NCBI GenBank assembly: GCA_905213875.1
Contig: CAJMJN010000020.1
Coordinates: 1-27,900, forward strand
Direction of reading: 5' to 3'
DNA from: an uncultured Clostridium sp.
Lineage (GTDB): Bacteria; Bacillota; Clostridia; TANB77; CAG-508
Length of the DNA stretch: 27,900 nucleotides
This document shows positions 1 through 6,778 of this stretch, piece after piece; within the stretch, counting starts at the first letter, position 1, and every line of letters begins with the position of its first letter. Below the pieces are notes generated by a model, which was given only the letters and a program-made list of their open reading frames with translations, did no database searches and had not been told where the DNA came from. The translations under genes and the position numbers were made by a program.

Positions 1-78
1 TTGTAATTTGTCTTTTTTATTTTCTTTAATATTTTCTTTACAATACTCTTTTATTCTATTTATTTTATTTTCACTCAA
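1..78 (-). CDS. 5' end of an unrecognised gene running off the left edge
   Basis: A TTG codon at 78-76 is preceded on the minus strand by AGGGAG (86-91), seven bases upstream, and opens 26 uninterrupted codons to the window edge (MSENKINRIKEYCKENIKEN...). The peptide is Lys/Glu/Asn-rich and probably helical. Only this N-terminus is visible and I do not recognise it. The call rests on the ribosome binding site and the open frame; in such AT-rich sequence a 26-codon frame alone would mean little. It may be the next gene of the leftward block after the 169-aa orphan. Confidence 0.45.
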   Translation of the reverse strand, partial: MSENKINRIKEYCKENIKENKKDKLQ

Positions 79-166
79 ATTTGTACTCCCTTTAATATAA
101 TGTAATTTTATATTTTGTTTGTAATTATAATATGTTACATATATTTTTGATTTATATGATTTTAAT

Positions 167-676
167 TTATTTTAAGCCTATAATATAGTTGTTTATTTTT
201 TCAGATTGTTCCTGAATATCTGCAATGTATTTATCAAATATATCTGTTCTTATATTACATTTAGACTTTTTTTCTAAAATTTTTCTTAATAGTTCAAATG
301 AGTCTATGATATGATGCCTAAATTCATAACTATCTTCTATTCTATTAAACTCTAATGATTCTATAATCGCAAAAGATTTATCAAATGCATCTAATATTTC
401 GTTCAAGAGTTCTTGGCTTATTTGAGAGTTGTTACTTTTGTAGTAAATGCTTAAATACATTCTATATTTTGAATATACTTCATCAAAGTTTAGACTAATA
501 TTTTCTTTGTCTAAAATAACTTTGGCAATATGAATGTAAAATGCTTTTATAAAAACATAAGTTAATGTTTTATCAATGTTTTGGTTTTCATTAAATTCCT
601 CTAATATGTTATAAATACTATCTTCACTTAAGTCAAATAGCTCACTTGCAAAATCATTTGTTAAAATATTCTTCAT
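167..676 (-). CDS. Hypothetical helical protein downstream of the FUSC exporter
   Basis: 169-residue soluble protein of unknown function. The start is the ATG at 676 (MKNILTNDF), which has GGGAGAG six bases upstream; a longer frame beginning at 709 would overlap the preceding gene and has no better site. The sequence is acidic and leucine/isoleucine-rich with no signal peptide or membrane segment, and reads as mostly alpha-helical (for example the stretch around residues 95-115, LLNEILDAFDKSFAIIESLEF). It starts 19 bases after the stop of the FUSC gene on the same strand, so the two are almost certainly cotranscribed from the operator-bracketed promoter near 1800. A cytoplasmic accessory role for the exporter is only an inference from this position. 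I recognise no family. Confidence 0.75.
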   Translation of the reverse strand: MKNILTNDFASELFDLSEDSIYNILEEFNENQNIDKTLTYVFIKAFYIHIAKVILDKENISLNFDEVYSKYRMYLSIYYKSNNSQISQELLNEILDAFDKSFAIIESLEFNRIEDSYEFRHHIIDSFELLRKILEKKSKCNIRTDIFDKYIADIQEQSEKINNYIIGLK

Positions 677-695
677 TTCTATCTCTCCCTTATAA

Positions 696-1718
696 CTAAC
701 CATTCTCATAACTTAAATTATGAGTACCTAATTTTCCCATTCTCCTGAACTTTCTTTTTAGCAAAGTAAAATATTTTCTAAAATTAATTTTATTTATAAT
801 ATATCCTAATACACATCCAAATATAATTAATAAAATTCTCAATTCTATTGCAGTACTTGTATCAAATAAAGCCGAAGCAGAACTAATTGCATTTACAGTA
901 ATAAATATTACTTGATACTTATAATCATTTATAAACGTATAAATATAATTTAAAATTATTGTAACAATCACATCATATTTTTCTGGTACCAATGCTTGGA
1001 ATAATATAGCAAAAACAATTGAACCAATTATTGTTGAAATTATTCTACTTATAAATCTTTTTTGAGTATTAGAAAAATCAATTTGTGTTAAAGACATAAC
1101 AGACATTGAAATCCACATAGTCTTTTTAACACCAAACAATGTACCAATCAACATCGCAATACTTACACCAATAGCCATCTTTAAAGCTATAATAAACCTA
1201 TTTGATGTTATACTCATACTCTTAAATGCTTGCTTAATTGTATCATGCTCCTTATTTGAATTTTTATTTTTAAAATAATATACTAATGACACTATTACTC
1301 CACCTATAAGCAAACTTAACATTCTAGTTACAAAATCATGACCCTCTGCGGGATTTGACTGATTAAAAATGTAACATAAAAGAAATGGCATATACGCCTT
1401 ATATTCTGGTTTTGCTGATGGAATGTACATAATTAAGAATATTGTAATAAAGTTTACAATCAAACCTATTACTGGATTTATTTGAGCCAACTTATTTGAA
1501 AATCCTATTTGTAAAAACATCAAAACAATAACAAATGGTGCTTGTTTTATATTAATTCCTATATCCATATACCAATACATCATAGTTCCAATTAATACAC
1601 ATACCCATGTCAAAGAATTATTTGTACCAAATATTTGTGAAAATACGCCTACAAATAATGTAATAAAAACCAACTTTAATAAATTAGAAAATATACTTTT
1701 ACGTGTTATTTTTTGCAT
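696..1718 (-). CDS. FUSC/aromatic-acid-exporter-family membrane protein
   Basis: 340-residue integral membrane protein. The start is the ATG at 1718 (MQKITRKS), preceded by AGAAGG at six bases; the upstream TTG at 1739 lies before this site and is less likely. There are two blocks of about six hydrophobic segments each: residues 13-152, then after a charged loop (FKNKNSNKEHD) residues about 183-316. The second block opens with RFIIALKMAIGVSIAMLIGT and continues to an Arg-containing stretch (TQKRFISRIISTIIGS), which is the FUSC_2 / ArAE pattern. Family members export aromatic acids, fusaric acid or other small amphipathic compounds across the cytoplasmic membrane; the substrate cannot be told here. 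It is first in a two-gene unit with the 169-aa orphan. Its promoter overlaps two CIRCE-like inverted repeats, so it is probably repressed until a stress or ligand signal arrives. Confidence 0.8.
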   Translation of the reverse strand: MQKITRKSIFSNLLKLVFITLFVGVFSQIFGTNNSLTWVCVLIGTMMYWYMDIGINIKQAPFVIVLMFLQIGFSNKLAQINPVIGLIVNFITIFLIMYIPSAKPEYKAYMPFLLCYIFNQSNPAEGHDFVTRMLSLLIGGVIVSLVYYFKNKNSNKEHDTIKQAFKSMSITSNRFIIALKMAIGVSIAMLIGTLFGVKKTMWISMSVMSLTQIDFSNTQKRFISRIISTIIGSIVFAILFQALVPEKYDVIVTIILNYIYTFINDYKYQVIFITVNAISSASALFDTSTAIELRILLIIFGCVLGYIINKINFRKYFTLLKRKFRRMGKLGTHNLSYENG

Positions 1719-1766
1719 AAAATACCTTCTTTCTCGCAAAAATTATGGCTAATATTTACAAAAAAA

Positions 1767-1793
1767 TTAGCACTCTGTAAAAACGACTGCTAA
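1767..1793. promoter_or_regulatory. CIRCE-like operator 1 (start-point site)
   Basis: TTAGCACTC - 9 bases - GACTGCTAA. The HrcA operator CIRCE is TTAGCACTC-N9-GAGTGCTAA, so this differs at one of 18 arm positions with the exact spacer length. It covers the predicted transcription start of the FUSC promoter. A repressor of another family with a similar core is possible. Confidence 0.65.
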
Positions 1794-1794
1794 T

Positions 1795-1823
1795 ATTTTA
1801 TACCTATTTTTAGCAGTTGTCAA
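1795..1823 (-). promoter_or_regulatory. Sigma-A promoter of the FUSC operon
   Basis: Read on the minus strand: -35 TTGACA (1823-1818), a 17-base spacer, -10 TAAAAT (1800-1795). Transcription would start near 1788, leaving a leader of about 70 bases before the ATG at 1718. The -35 box lies inside the spacer of one inverted repeat (1810-1836), and the start point lies inside the other (1767-1793). Confidence 0.7.
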
Positions 1824-1836
1824 TTCAAAGTGCTAA
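1810..1836. promoter_or_regulatory. CIRCE-like operator 2 (-35 site)
   Basis: TTAGCAGTT - 9 bases - AAGTGCTAA, three arm differences from consensus CIRCE and again N9. It starts 43 bases from the start of operator 1, about four helical turns, so two dimers would sit on the same face of the DNA. The -35 TTGACA of the FUSC promoter lies within it. All four half-sites read TTAGCA(C/G)T(C/T). Confidence 0.6.
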
Positions 1837-1902
1837 ATATTCACATAAATTTCACATTTAACTTTTCTATTTTCCCATTCACCATTAACATATCTTTCCA
1901 TA

Positions 1903-2547
1903 TTATTGATTAATCAAATTTATCCCTTTGATTGTTGGATACAGTAACTTTATAAAATCTGTTGCATCTTGTTTTGAGCCAACAACACTCCCATAATGAA
2001 CTGGTATAGCAAATTTAGGTTTTATAATATTTATTAATTGTGCTGCCTCTTTAAAATCCATTGTATATGTCCCACCAACTGGAACAAATGCAACATCACA
2101 TTTTACTTTTTTATTTTCTTCAGTAATATCAGTATCTCCTGCTATATAATACCTAACACCCTTTATTTCTATAATATAGCCTAGCCAATTATTTTCTTTT
2201 GGGTGAAAAGGCTTATTTGTATTATATGCTGGAACTGCCTCAACTTTTATTCCATCAATAATTTCTGTATCTCCTGAATCAAGCGTAAAAATGTTTTCTT
2301 GATTTATTCCTTTTTCAAGTAATTTAGGTAATAAATCATCAGGAATAACAAAAATAGAATTAAATTTTCTTACTTTATCTATATCATCTTCAGAATAATG
2401 GTCATAATGGTCATGTGTTATAAAAATTATATCTGCATCATTATAATTTTTATCTATATGATATGGATCTATATAAATAATTTTTTCTTTATTTATTTTT
2501 ATACAACTATGGTATAAAACCTCTATATTATCAAGAATATTTATCAT
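1903..2547 (-). CDS. MBL-fold metallo-hydrolase (UlaG/UPF0173-like)
   Basis: 214-residue cytoplasmic hydrolase of the metallo-beta-lactamase superfamily. The start chosen is the ATG at 2547 (MINILDN), because GGAGG lies eight bases before it; the frame's earlier ATG at 2562 would include that site in the coding sequence. The metal-binding signature HDHYDH is at residues 45-50. A conserved Gly-Asp-Thr-Asp (AGDTD) near 140 and PVHYG near 190 provide the remaining ligands. The family includes L-ascorbate-6-phosphate lactonase UlaG and many uncharacterised hydrolases; the true substrate is unknown. It lies upstream of, and on the same strand as, the FUSC operon, but an independent promoter lies between them. 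No signal peptide. Confidence 0.85.
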   Translation of the reverse strand: MINILDNIEVLYHSCIKINKEKIIYIDPYHIDKNYNDADIIFITHDHYDHYSEDDIDKVRKFNSIFVIPDDLLPKLLEKGINQENIFTLDSGDTEIIDGIKVEAVPAYNTNKPFHPKENNWLGYIIEIKGVRYYIAGDTDITEENKKVKCDVAFVPVGGTYTMDFKEAAQLINIIKPKFAIPVHYGSVVGSKQDATDFIKLLYPTIKGINLINQ

Positions 2548-2600
2548 TTCTACTACCTCCATTTTTAGATATTATAATATAAATAAATATACAAAACAAA

Positions 2601-2968
2601 TTATTCTTCTTTTATAGCTATTATCAATTCATTTGGTTGTACCATCATATTTGCATTTTTATATGTAAATCTTGCATGAGAAAAATAAACTTTATAATTT
2701 TTATTTTCTAATTTAGTACGTGTCAAAGATAAAAATTTATCAGTATCTTGTTCAGATAAATTATTTTTTACTCTTATTGAGTTTGATAATTCTATTCTTT
2801 TAAAATTTGCTTCTTTTAATTTTCCCAGTTGTTTCTCTGTCTTTTCTAAATTTTCTGATATTGGATAAACTGGTGTAAGAACGCAATTACCTTCTAAAGC
2901 CAATTTTCTGCTACTATCATCATTTCTTTTTGAAATTTTAAACTTCCACATATTGTTATTACTTTCAT
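2601..2968 (-). pseudogene. Frameshifted, chimeric DUF4406-like gene
   Basis: The frame opening at the ATG at 2968 reads MKVITICGSLKFQKEMMIVAEN and then stops. One extra A in the A-tract near 2903-2907 would continue it as ...VAEKLALEGNCVLTPVYPISEN, the typical N-terminus of DUF4406 proteins, relatives of nucleoside 2-deoxyribosyltransferases. The continuation is open to 2601. After FKRIELSNSI the family's usual tail (VVNVNNYIGSSTKSEI type) is replaced by an unrelated sequence (RVKNNLSEQDTDKFLSL...), so the gene looks both frameshifted and spliced to another gene's end. The intact frame from an ATG at 2951 (MWKFKISK) has no ribosome binding site and its first 16 residues are out of frame with the family. 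Probably nonfunctional. Confidence in the family is moderate; the frame analysis is direct. Confidence 0.65.
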
Positions 2969-2999
2969 TTTTTATATCTTCCCTACAACTTACTATTTT

Positions 3000-3083
3000 T
3001 TATTTTCTGCCATTTTTTATTCCTACATAATATATTTTTTCTGTATAATTTTCTTTAAATTCTATTGATTCATTCTCATTCAT
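3000..3083 (-). pseudogene. 27-codon remnant of an AlbA_2 (Schlafen-type) gene
   Basis: ATG at 3083 with GGAGGTAAG about eight bases upstream opens MNENESIEFKENYTEKIYYV and stops after 27 codons. The N-terminus matches the usual opening of AlbA_2-domain putative DNA-binding/ATPase proteins (E-x-x-x-x-EFK-x-x-YT). The rest of the domain is absent, so a large deletion is likely. It sits directly upstream of the damaged DUF4406-like gene. With only 27 codons the family assignment is tentative. Confidence 0.4.
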
Positions 3084-3270
3084 GCTACTTACCTCCATTT
3101 CTAATCGTTCAATCGTTCAACCTTATTATAAATTATACAAGATATATTTTAAAATTTTGCTTTTAATTGGTCGTATTGCTTTGGTTTTGTGCAATTATGT
3201 AGAGGAAATCTTTTTATATTCTATTTTCAAAGCTCTCCTCTTTCCTTTTAACTATATTCTATATTTTAAA
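3084..3270. other. Non-coding stretch in the decayed region
   Basis: No credible gene on either strand. The minus strand has a good ribosome binding site (AAAGAGGAG) followed by TTG and only 11 codons before a stop, which looks like another gene remnant. A short tandem repeat, ATCGTTCA twice, lies around 3103-3119 just upstream of the AlbA_2-like remnant. The plus-strand open frame across this stretch has no ribosome binding site and reads as a hydrophobic artefact of T-rich sequence. Confidence 0.4.
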
Positions 3271-3870
3271 TTATTGGACATATTTTATTATGTATTCTTT
3301 TACTTTTTTTGAAGCTAATTCGTAATATTCTTTAGCATCATTCATAGTATAAAAATAATTAATATTATTAAATTCATAGTCTTTCCAAATTTCTTTTATC
3401 TTTTCTTTAACACTTTTGTTATTTATTAGATCTTCATTTTTTCAATTCATTAATTTAACTGATTTTACGTCTAGTACATTCATATTATCAAATAGTATTT
3501 TACTTATATCTTCAGTTTTTATTTTCAATTTTTTATACATATAATTGTCTATAAAAGCATAATCATTATAGAGTCTATCATCAGAATAAATTTCTAATTT
3601 TCTATATCTATTCATGTATAATTCAAACCAAATCTTATCTTCAATTAAATGAGCATAATATCCTAAAACTATCTCATTAAAATTATCTTGTAAGAGAAGA
3701 AACTTATTTAAGTCTATATTTTGGTCAATTTCAAAATGTGATAATTTTCTTTCATGTAAAATTAATTTTAGTACATCTGGTAAAATCGATCCTACAAGAA
3801 ATAAATCTCCTAATTGTAATTCTTCTTTAACCTTTTTAGAAATTGCAATGTGCATTTTCAAAGAACTCAT
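3271..3870 (-). pseudogene. Zn-dependent phospholipase-C-like protein with in-frame TGA
   Basis: The first 142 codons run from the ATG at 3870 (MSSLKMHIAIS; GGAGG 11 bases upstream) to a TGA at 3444-3442. The same frame then continues for 56 sense codons (KNEDLINNKSVKEKIKEIW...) to TAA at 3273-3271. The N-terminal part shows the layout of the zinc-dependent phospholipase C / bacterial S1-P1-like hypothetical family: an early His (MHIA), a GSILPD motif, a second His (LSHFEID), and YYAHLIEDKIW with a His and Asp. The tail after the stop has normal Lys/Glu/Tyr coding character and no further stops, so the original gene was about 199 codons plus the mutated one. Either a nonsense mutation truncates it or the base is a sequencing error. 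The family call is moderate. Confidence 0.6.
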
Positions 3871-3930
3871 TATTATTGTCACCTCCTAATCTATATAACT
3901 CAATATTGTATTCAAATATATAAAAATTAT

Positions 3931-3973
3931 CAATTTAAAAGAAGCTAATTTATTTTTAATTTAAACTAGCTTC
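3931..3973 (-). terminator. Terminator of rho
   Basis: GAAGCTA (3941-3947) pairs with TAGCTTC (3967-3973) around a 19-base loop; on the minus strand the stem is followed by TTTTAAATT. It lies about 50 bases past the rho stop. The stem is short and the loop large, so it is of moderate strength. Confidence 0.5.
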
Positions 3974-4025
3974 CATGTATTTATAAATAAGCTTTTAATA
4001 TTAATATTTTTTAGTCAAAATTCAA

Positions 4026-5387
4026 TTATTTAAATCTTATTAAATATTCATCCATTTTTTCAACAAACTCTTCATTGTTTTTTGTTTGAGTCATTTGACT
4101 AATTACTTGTTCTGTTACATCAGCAACTGGCATACTATTCATTGCTTTTCTTAATGCAAATACAGTATCTTTTTCTTGTTTTGTCAATAATAGGTCTTCC
4201 CTTCTTGTTCCTGATTTATTTATATCTATTGCTGGGAAAATACGTTTTTCAGATAATTTTCTGTCTAAATGTACTTCCATATTACCAGTACCTTTAAATT
4301 CTTCGAATATAACATCATCCATTCTGCTACCAGTTTCTATTAATGCTGTAGCTAATATTGTTAAACTGCCTCCAAATTCAATATTTCTAGCAGCTCCAAA
4401 GAATTTCTTTGGTTTATGTAATGCTGCTGGATCAATACCACCTGATAAAGTTCTTCCTGATGATGGAATTACTAAGTTATAAGCTCTTGTTAATCTAGTT
4501 ATGCTATCTAATAATATAACAACATCTTTTCCATGTTCTACGAGTCTTTTTGCTCTTTCTAATACCATTTCTGCAACTTTTACATGATGATCTGGTAATT
4601 CATCAAAAGTTGAATGTATTACTTGACCTTTTATTGATCTTTTCATATCTGTAACTTCTTCTGGTCTTTCATCAATTAGTAAAACAATTAATTCTACTTC
4701 TGGATTGTTCAGACTTATACTATTAGCAACTTTTTTCAAAAGAGTTGTTTTCCCTACTTTAGGTGGAGCAACAATCATACCTCTTTGTCCTTTTCCTATT
4801 GGGCACATTAAATCTATTATTCTAGTTGCGTATTCATTAGAAGTTGTTTCTAATCTTAATTTTTGGTTAGGATATATCGGAGTAAGCTCATCAAATCTTT
4901 TTCTTCTCATTGCTTTTTCAGGATGTTCGCCATTTACTTCACCGACAAAAATTAATGATGGAAATTTTTCGCCTTCTCTATATCTTGAAATTCCTTTTAT
5001 GATATCTCCTGTATCTAGTTTAAATCTACGAATTTGAACCATAGATACATATACATCTTTATCACTTGATAAGAAGTTATCACCTCTTAAGAAGCCATAT
5101 CCATCAGGTAAAATATCAAGAATTCCTTCAGCTATTGCATCACCATCATTTGTTAATTTATAATCAACAATTGGTTCTCCATTAGAATCATAGTGTTTTT
5201 CTACATTTTCTTCTTTTGATTTAGAATTACTAATATTTTCAAGTTTTTCTTCTTTTTTAGAAGATATTATTACTTTATTTAAAATTTCAATTAATTCATC
5301 TTTTTTTAGTTTTGAAATATTCTTTATATTATTTTCTTTAGCTAGTGCTTTTAGTTCTACTAATGTCATTTTTTCTAATTCAGACAT
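4026..5387 (-). CDS. rho: Transcription termination factor Rho
   Basis: 453-residue hexameric RNA-dependent ATPase that ends transcription of untranslated RNA. Residues 1-45 form the Rho N-terminal helical domain, followed by a Lys/Glu/Ser-rich linker (45-75). The cold-shock-like RNA-binding domain is around 86-150 (GYGFLRGDNF, DVYVSMVQIRRF). The ATPase has Walker A APPKVGKT at 207-214, Walker B VVILLDSITR, and the Q/R-loop region KFFGAARNIEFGGSLTILATAL. Length is normal for the family. The ATG at 5387 has AGGAGG six bases upstream. It has its own promoter and terminator and follows divIC on the same strand. Nothing suggests damage. Confidence 0.97.
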   Translation of the reverse strand: MSELEKMTLVELKALAKENNIKNISKLKKDELIEILNKVIISSKKEEKLENISNSKSKEENVEKHYDSNGEPIVDYKLTNDGDAIAEGILDILPDGYGFLRGDNFLSSDKDVYVSMVQIRRFKLDTGDIIKGISRYREGEKFPSLIFVGEVNGEHPEKAMRRKRFDELTPIYPNQKLRLETTSNEYATRIIDLMCPIGKGQRGMIVAPPKVGKTTLLKKVANSISLNNPEVELIVLLIDERPEEVTDMKRSIKGQVIHSTFDELPDHHVKVAEMVLERAKRLVEHGKDVVILLDSITRLTRAYNLVIPSSGRTLSGGIDPAALHKPKKFFGAARNIEFGGSLTILATALIETGSRMDDVIFEEFKGTGNMEVHLDRKLSEKRIFPAIDINKSGTRREDLLLTKQEKDTVFALRKAMNSMPVADVTEQVISQMTQTKNNEEFVEKMDEYLIRFK

Positions 5388-5475
5388 AAAATACCTCCTA
5401 TTTTCTAGTTTTTATATATTAATTATTATTATATTGTTTCTGGGAATTTTTTACGAATAAAATTATAACAAAGTA

Positions 5476-5504
5476 ATTATAACATAATTATAAAATAAAT
5501 ACAA
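5476..5504 (-). promoter_or_regulatory. Sigma-A promoter of rho
   Basis: Minus strand: TTGTAT (5504-5499), 17 bases, TATAAT (5481-5476). The -35 box touches the downstream arm of the divIC terminator hairpin. A second GTTATAAT copy lies about 15 bases further on, and the leader before the rho ATG is about 80 bases. Confidence 0.55.
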
Positions 5505-5529
5505 GGAATGCATTATAATTACATTCCTT
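5503..5529 (-). terminator. Hairpin overlapping the divIC stop codon
   Basis: AAGGAATG (5503-5510) pairs perfectly with CATTCCTT (5522-5529) across an 11-base loop that contains the divIC stop. The minus-strand continuation is TGTATTTATTTTAT, a broken U-tract, so it may terminate only partly. Confidence 0.5.
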
Positions 5530-5794
5530 GATCCATATATACTTTTTCATTTGGGTAATACATATCTAATTTTTCTCTAGCTGTTTGTTCTATAAATTCT
5601 AATGAGTTAACATCATCTTTCTTTTTAGCTAATTCTTCTTTTGTTTCTTTTTCTTGTGATATTTGTTCATTTAATTTTTGATTTTGATCATTATATTGAT
5701 TTAAAGTTTTTTGTTGGTTCACTAATGTAACCACTGTATATATAGTTACTCCTAATATTATTAACTTTTTATATATTTTTTTATTTTTTTTCAT
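5519..5794 (-). CDS. divIC: Septum formation initiator DivIC/FtsB
   Basis: 91-residue single-pass bitopic division protein. A basic cytoplasmic start (MKKNKKIYKK) is followed by one membrane segment (residues about 11-27) and then an extracytoplasmic coiled coil (about 28-62, repeated Gln/Asn/Glu/Lys). The C-terminal part EFIEQTAREKLDMYYPNEKVY is the family signature. DivIC forms the FtsL-DivIC-DivIB complex that activates septal peptidoglycan synthesis. The order yabP-yabQ-divIC on the same strand is the conserved Bacillus/Clostridia arrangement and supports the call. The ATG at 5794 has GGAGAG nine bases upstream. Confidence 0.92.
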   Translation of the reverse strand: MKKNKKIYKKLIILGVTIYTVVTLVNQQKTLNQYNDQNQKLNEQISQEKETKEELAKKKDDVNSLEFIEQTAREKLDMYYPNEKVYMDQGM

Positions 5795-5876
5795 CAGTTA
5801 TTCTCTCCAATTCTAATGTAAAATTCCTTACGGACACTATAATTATATTATTCTACATTTTTCTAAAAAACCCTTG

Positions 5877-6383
5877 TTATATTTCAATTTTTTTTGAATT
5901 ATTTTTAACTTTTTTATTTTTTTTCATCAATAAATTTATATTTTTGTAGCAATTTGTAAAATTTTTTCTGATATTGATAAAAATAAATGAAATTGGTTTG
6001 AAAAATATTTTACATATAAATTTATATAAATATTTAAATGGGAATATAATTATAGATATTATTTTTATTATAATGTTTTTTAAAAATAAAATAATATTAA
6101 CAGAAATTTTTACAATATATTTACTTAGTGTAAGTATATAGATTGTAAAACCTAATATAATACTTACAAACATATATATACGAATTTCACCATTATTAAA
6201 TATAAAAATAAAATATAAGATTAATAAACCTGTTAATAACCAAAAACATACATCTTCAATATATGTCATAAAATCTTTTGTATTAAAAGATTTTCGCAAT
6301 ATTCTAAAAAAATCAAATAATAGACCAATACTAATGCCATTTAGTAAGAAAATTAAAAATAAATGTGCTTGATTTATAACCAT
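5877..6383 (-). CDS. yabQ: Spore cortex biosynthesis protein YabQ
   Basis: 168-residue membrane protein needed for spore cortex formation; it localises to the forespore outer membrane in Bacillus. The N-terminus contains hydrophobic segments at about 6-24 (HLFLIFLLNGISIGLLFDFFRILR, a conserved family opening), 44-62 and 69-85. The remainder is a long basic, isoleucine-rich region that runs on to a Lys-rich end (KKNKKVKNNSKKIEI). It starts 23 bases after yabP with AAAGGTG upstream of the ATG. It is the middle gene of the yabP-yabQ-divIC cluster. Confidence 0.88.
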   Translation of the reverse strand: MVINQAHLFLIFLLNGISIGLLFDFFRILRKSFNTKDFMTYIEDVCFWLLTGLLILYFIFIFNNGEIRIYMFVSIILGFTIYILTLSKYIVKISVNIILFLKNIIIKIISIIIFPFKYLYKFICKIFFKPISFIFINIRKNFTNCYKNINLLMKKNKKVKNNSKKIEI

Positions 6384-6406
6384 TTTTTCACACCTTTACT
6401 TCAAAT

Positions 6407-6715
6407 TTATTTGAAAATTTTACTTATAATACTAGTCTTATTTTTATCTGAGTTTTTATTTTCGCTATATGCCATTGAACAAATATCCCCTTCAACAATT
6501 GTTTCAGATGTGTCTATATTTAATTTATTAATTCTAAGATTTTCACCTTTTACTGTTAATAACCCTAATTCTGTTTCAATTATTACAACCTGATCATCAA
6601 AACTTAATACATCTAAAACTCCTGAAACGTTCAATTTTTCTCGATTTTCTAAAATAAGATTTTGTATCACACTCGTATTGTTATTATTTATTAATTTTCT
6701 TTCATCAATAGTCAT
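6407..6715 (-). CDS. yabP: Sporulation protein YabP
   Basis: 102-residue soluble sporulation protein of the YabP/YqfC family. The core (residues about 29-70: NVSGVLDVLSFDDQVVIIET, LGLLTVKGENLRINKLNIDT) is the family's beta-rich domain, where a short sheet ends with the conserved G-x-L-x-I-x-x-L-x-x-x-x-x-x-x-x-G pattern. In Bacillus the gene is transcribed by sigma-E in the mother cell. The ATG at 6715 is preceded by AAGGAGG. It lies 63 bases after the aspartokinase and 23 bases before yabQ, so a polycistronic transcript is likely. No convincing sigma-E promoter was identified in that gap. Confidence 0.9.
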   Translation of the reverse strand: MTIDERKLINNNNTSVIQNLILENREKLNVSGVLDVLSFDDQVVIIETELGLLTVKGENLRINKLNIDTSETIVEGDICSMAYSENKNSDKNKTSIISKIFK

Positions 6716-6778
6716 CTTATAAATCCTCCTTGATAATATATAATTAAACCTGCTATTTATATATATTCAAGGTTTGTC

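Noticed and set aside
3082..3312. Plus-strand 76-codon ORF
   Set aside because: No ribosome binding site, hydrophobic low-complexity translation, and it overlaps the real minus-strand tail of the phospholipase-C-like gene and the AlbA_2-like remnant.
3442..3444. Alternative genetic code in which TGA is read as an amino acid
   Set aside because: dpaB ends in TGA at its normal family length, and prfB is present with a regulatory TGA, so UGA is a stop codon.
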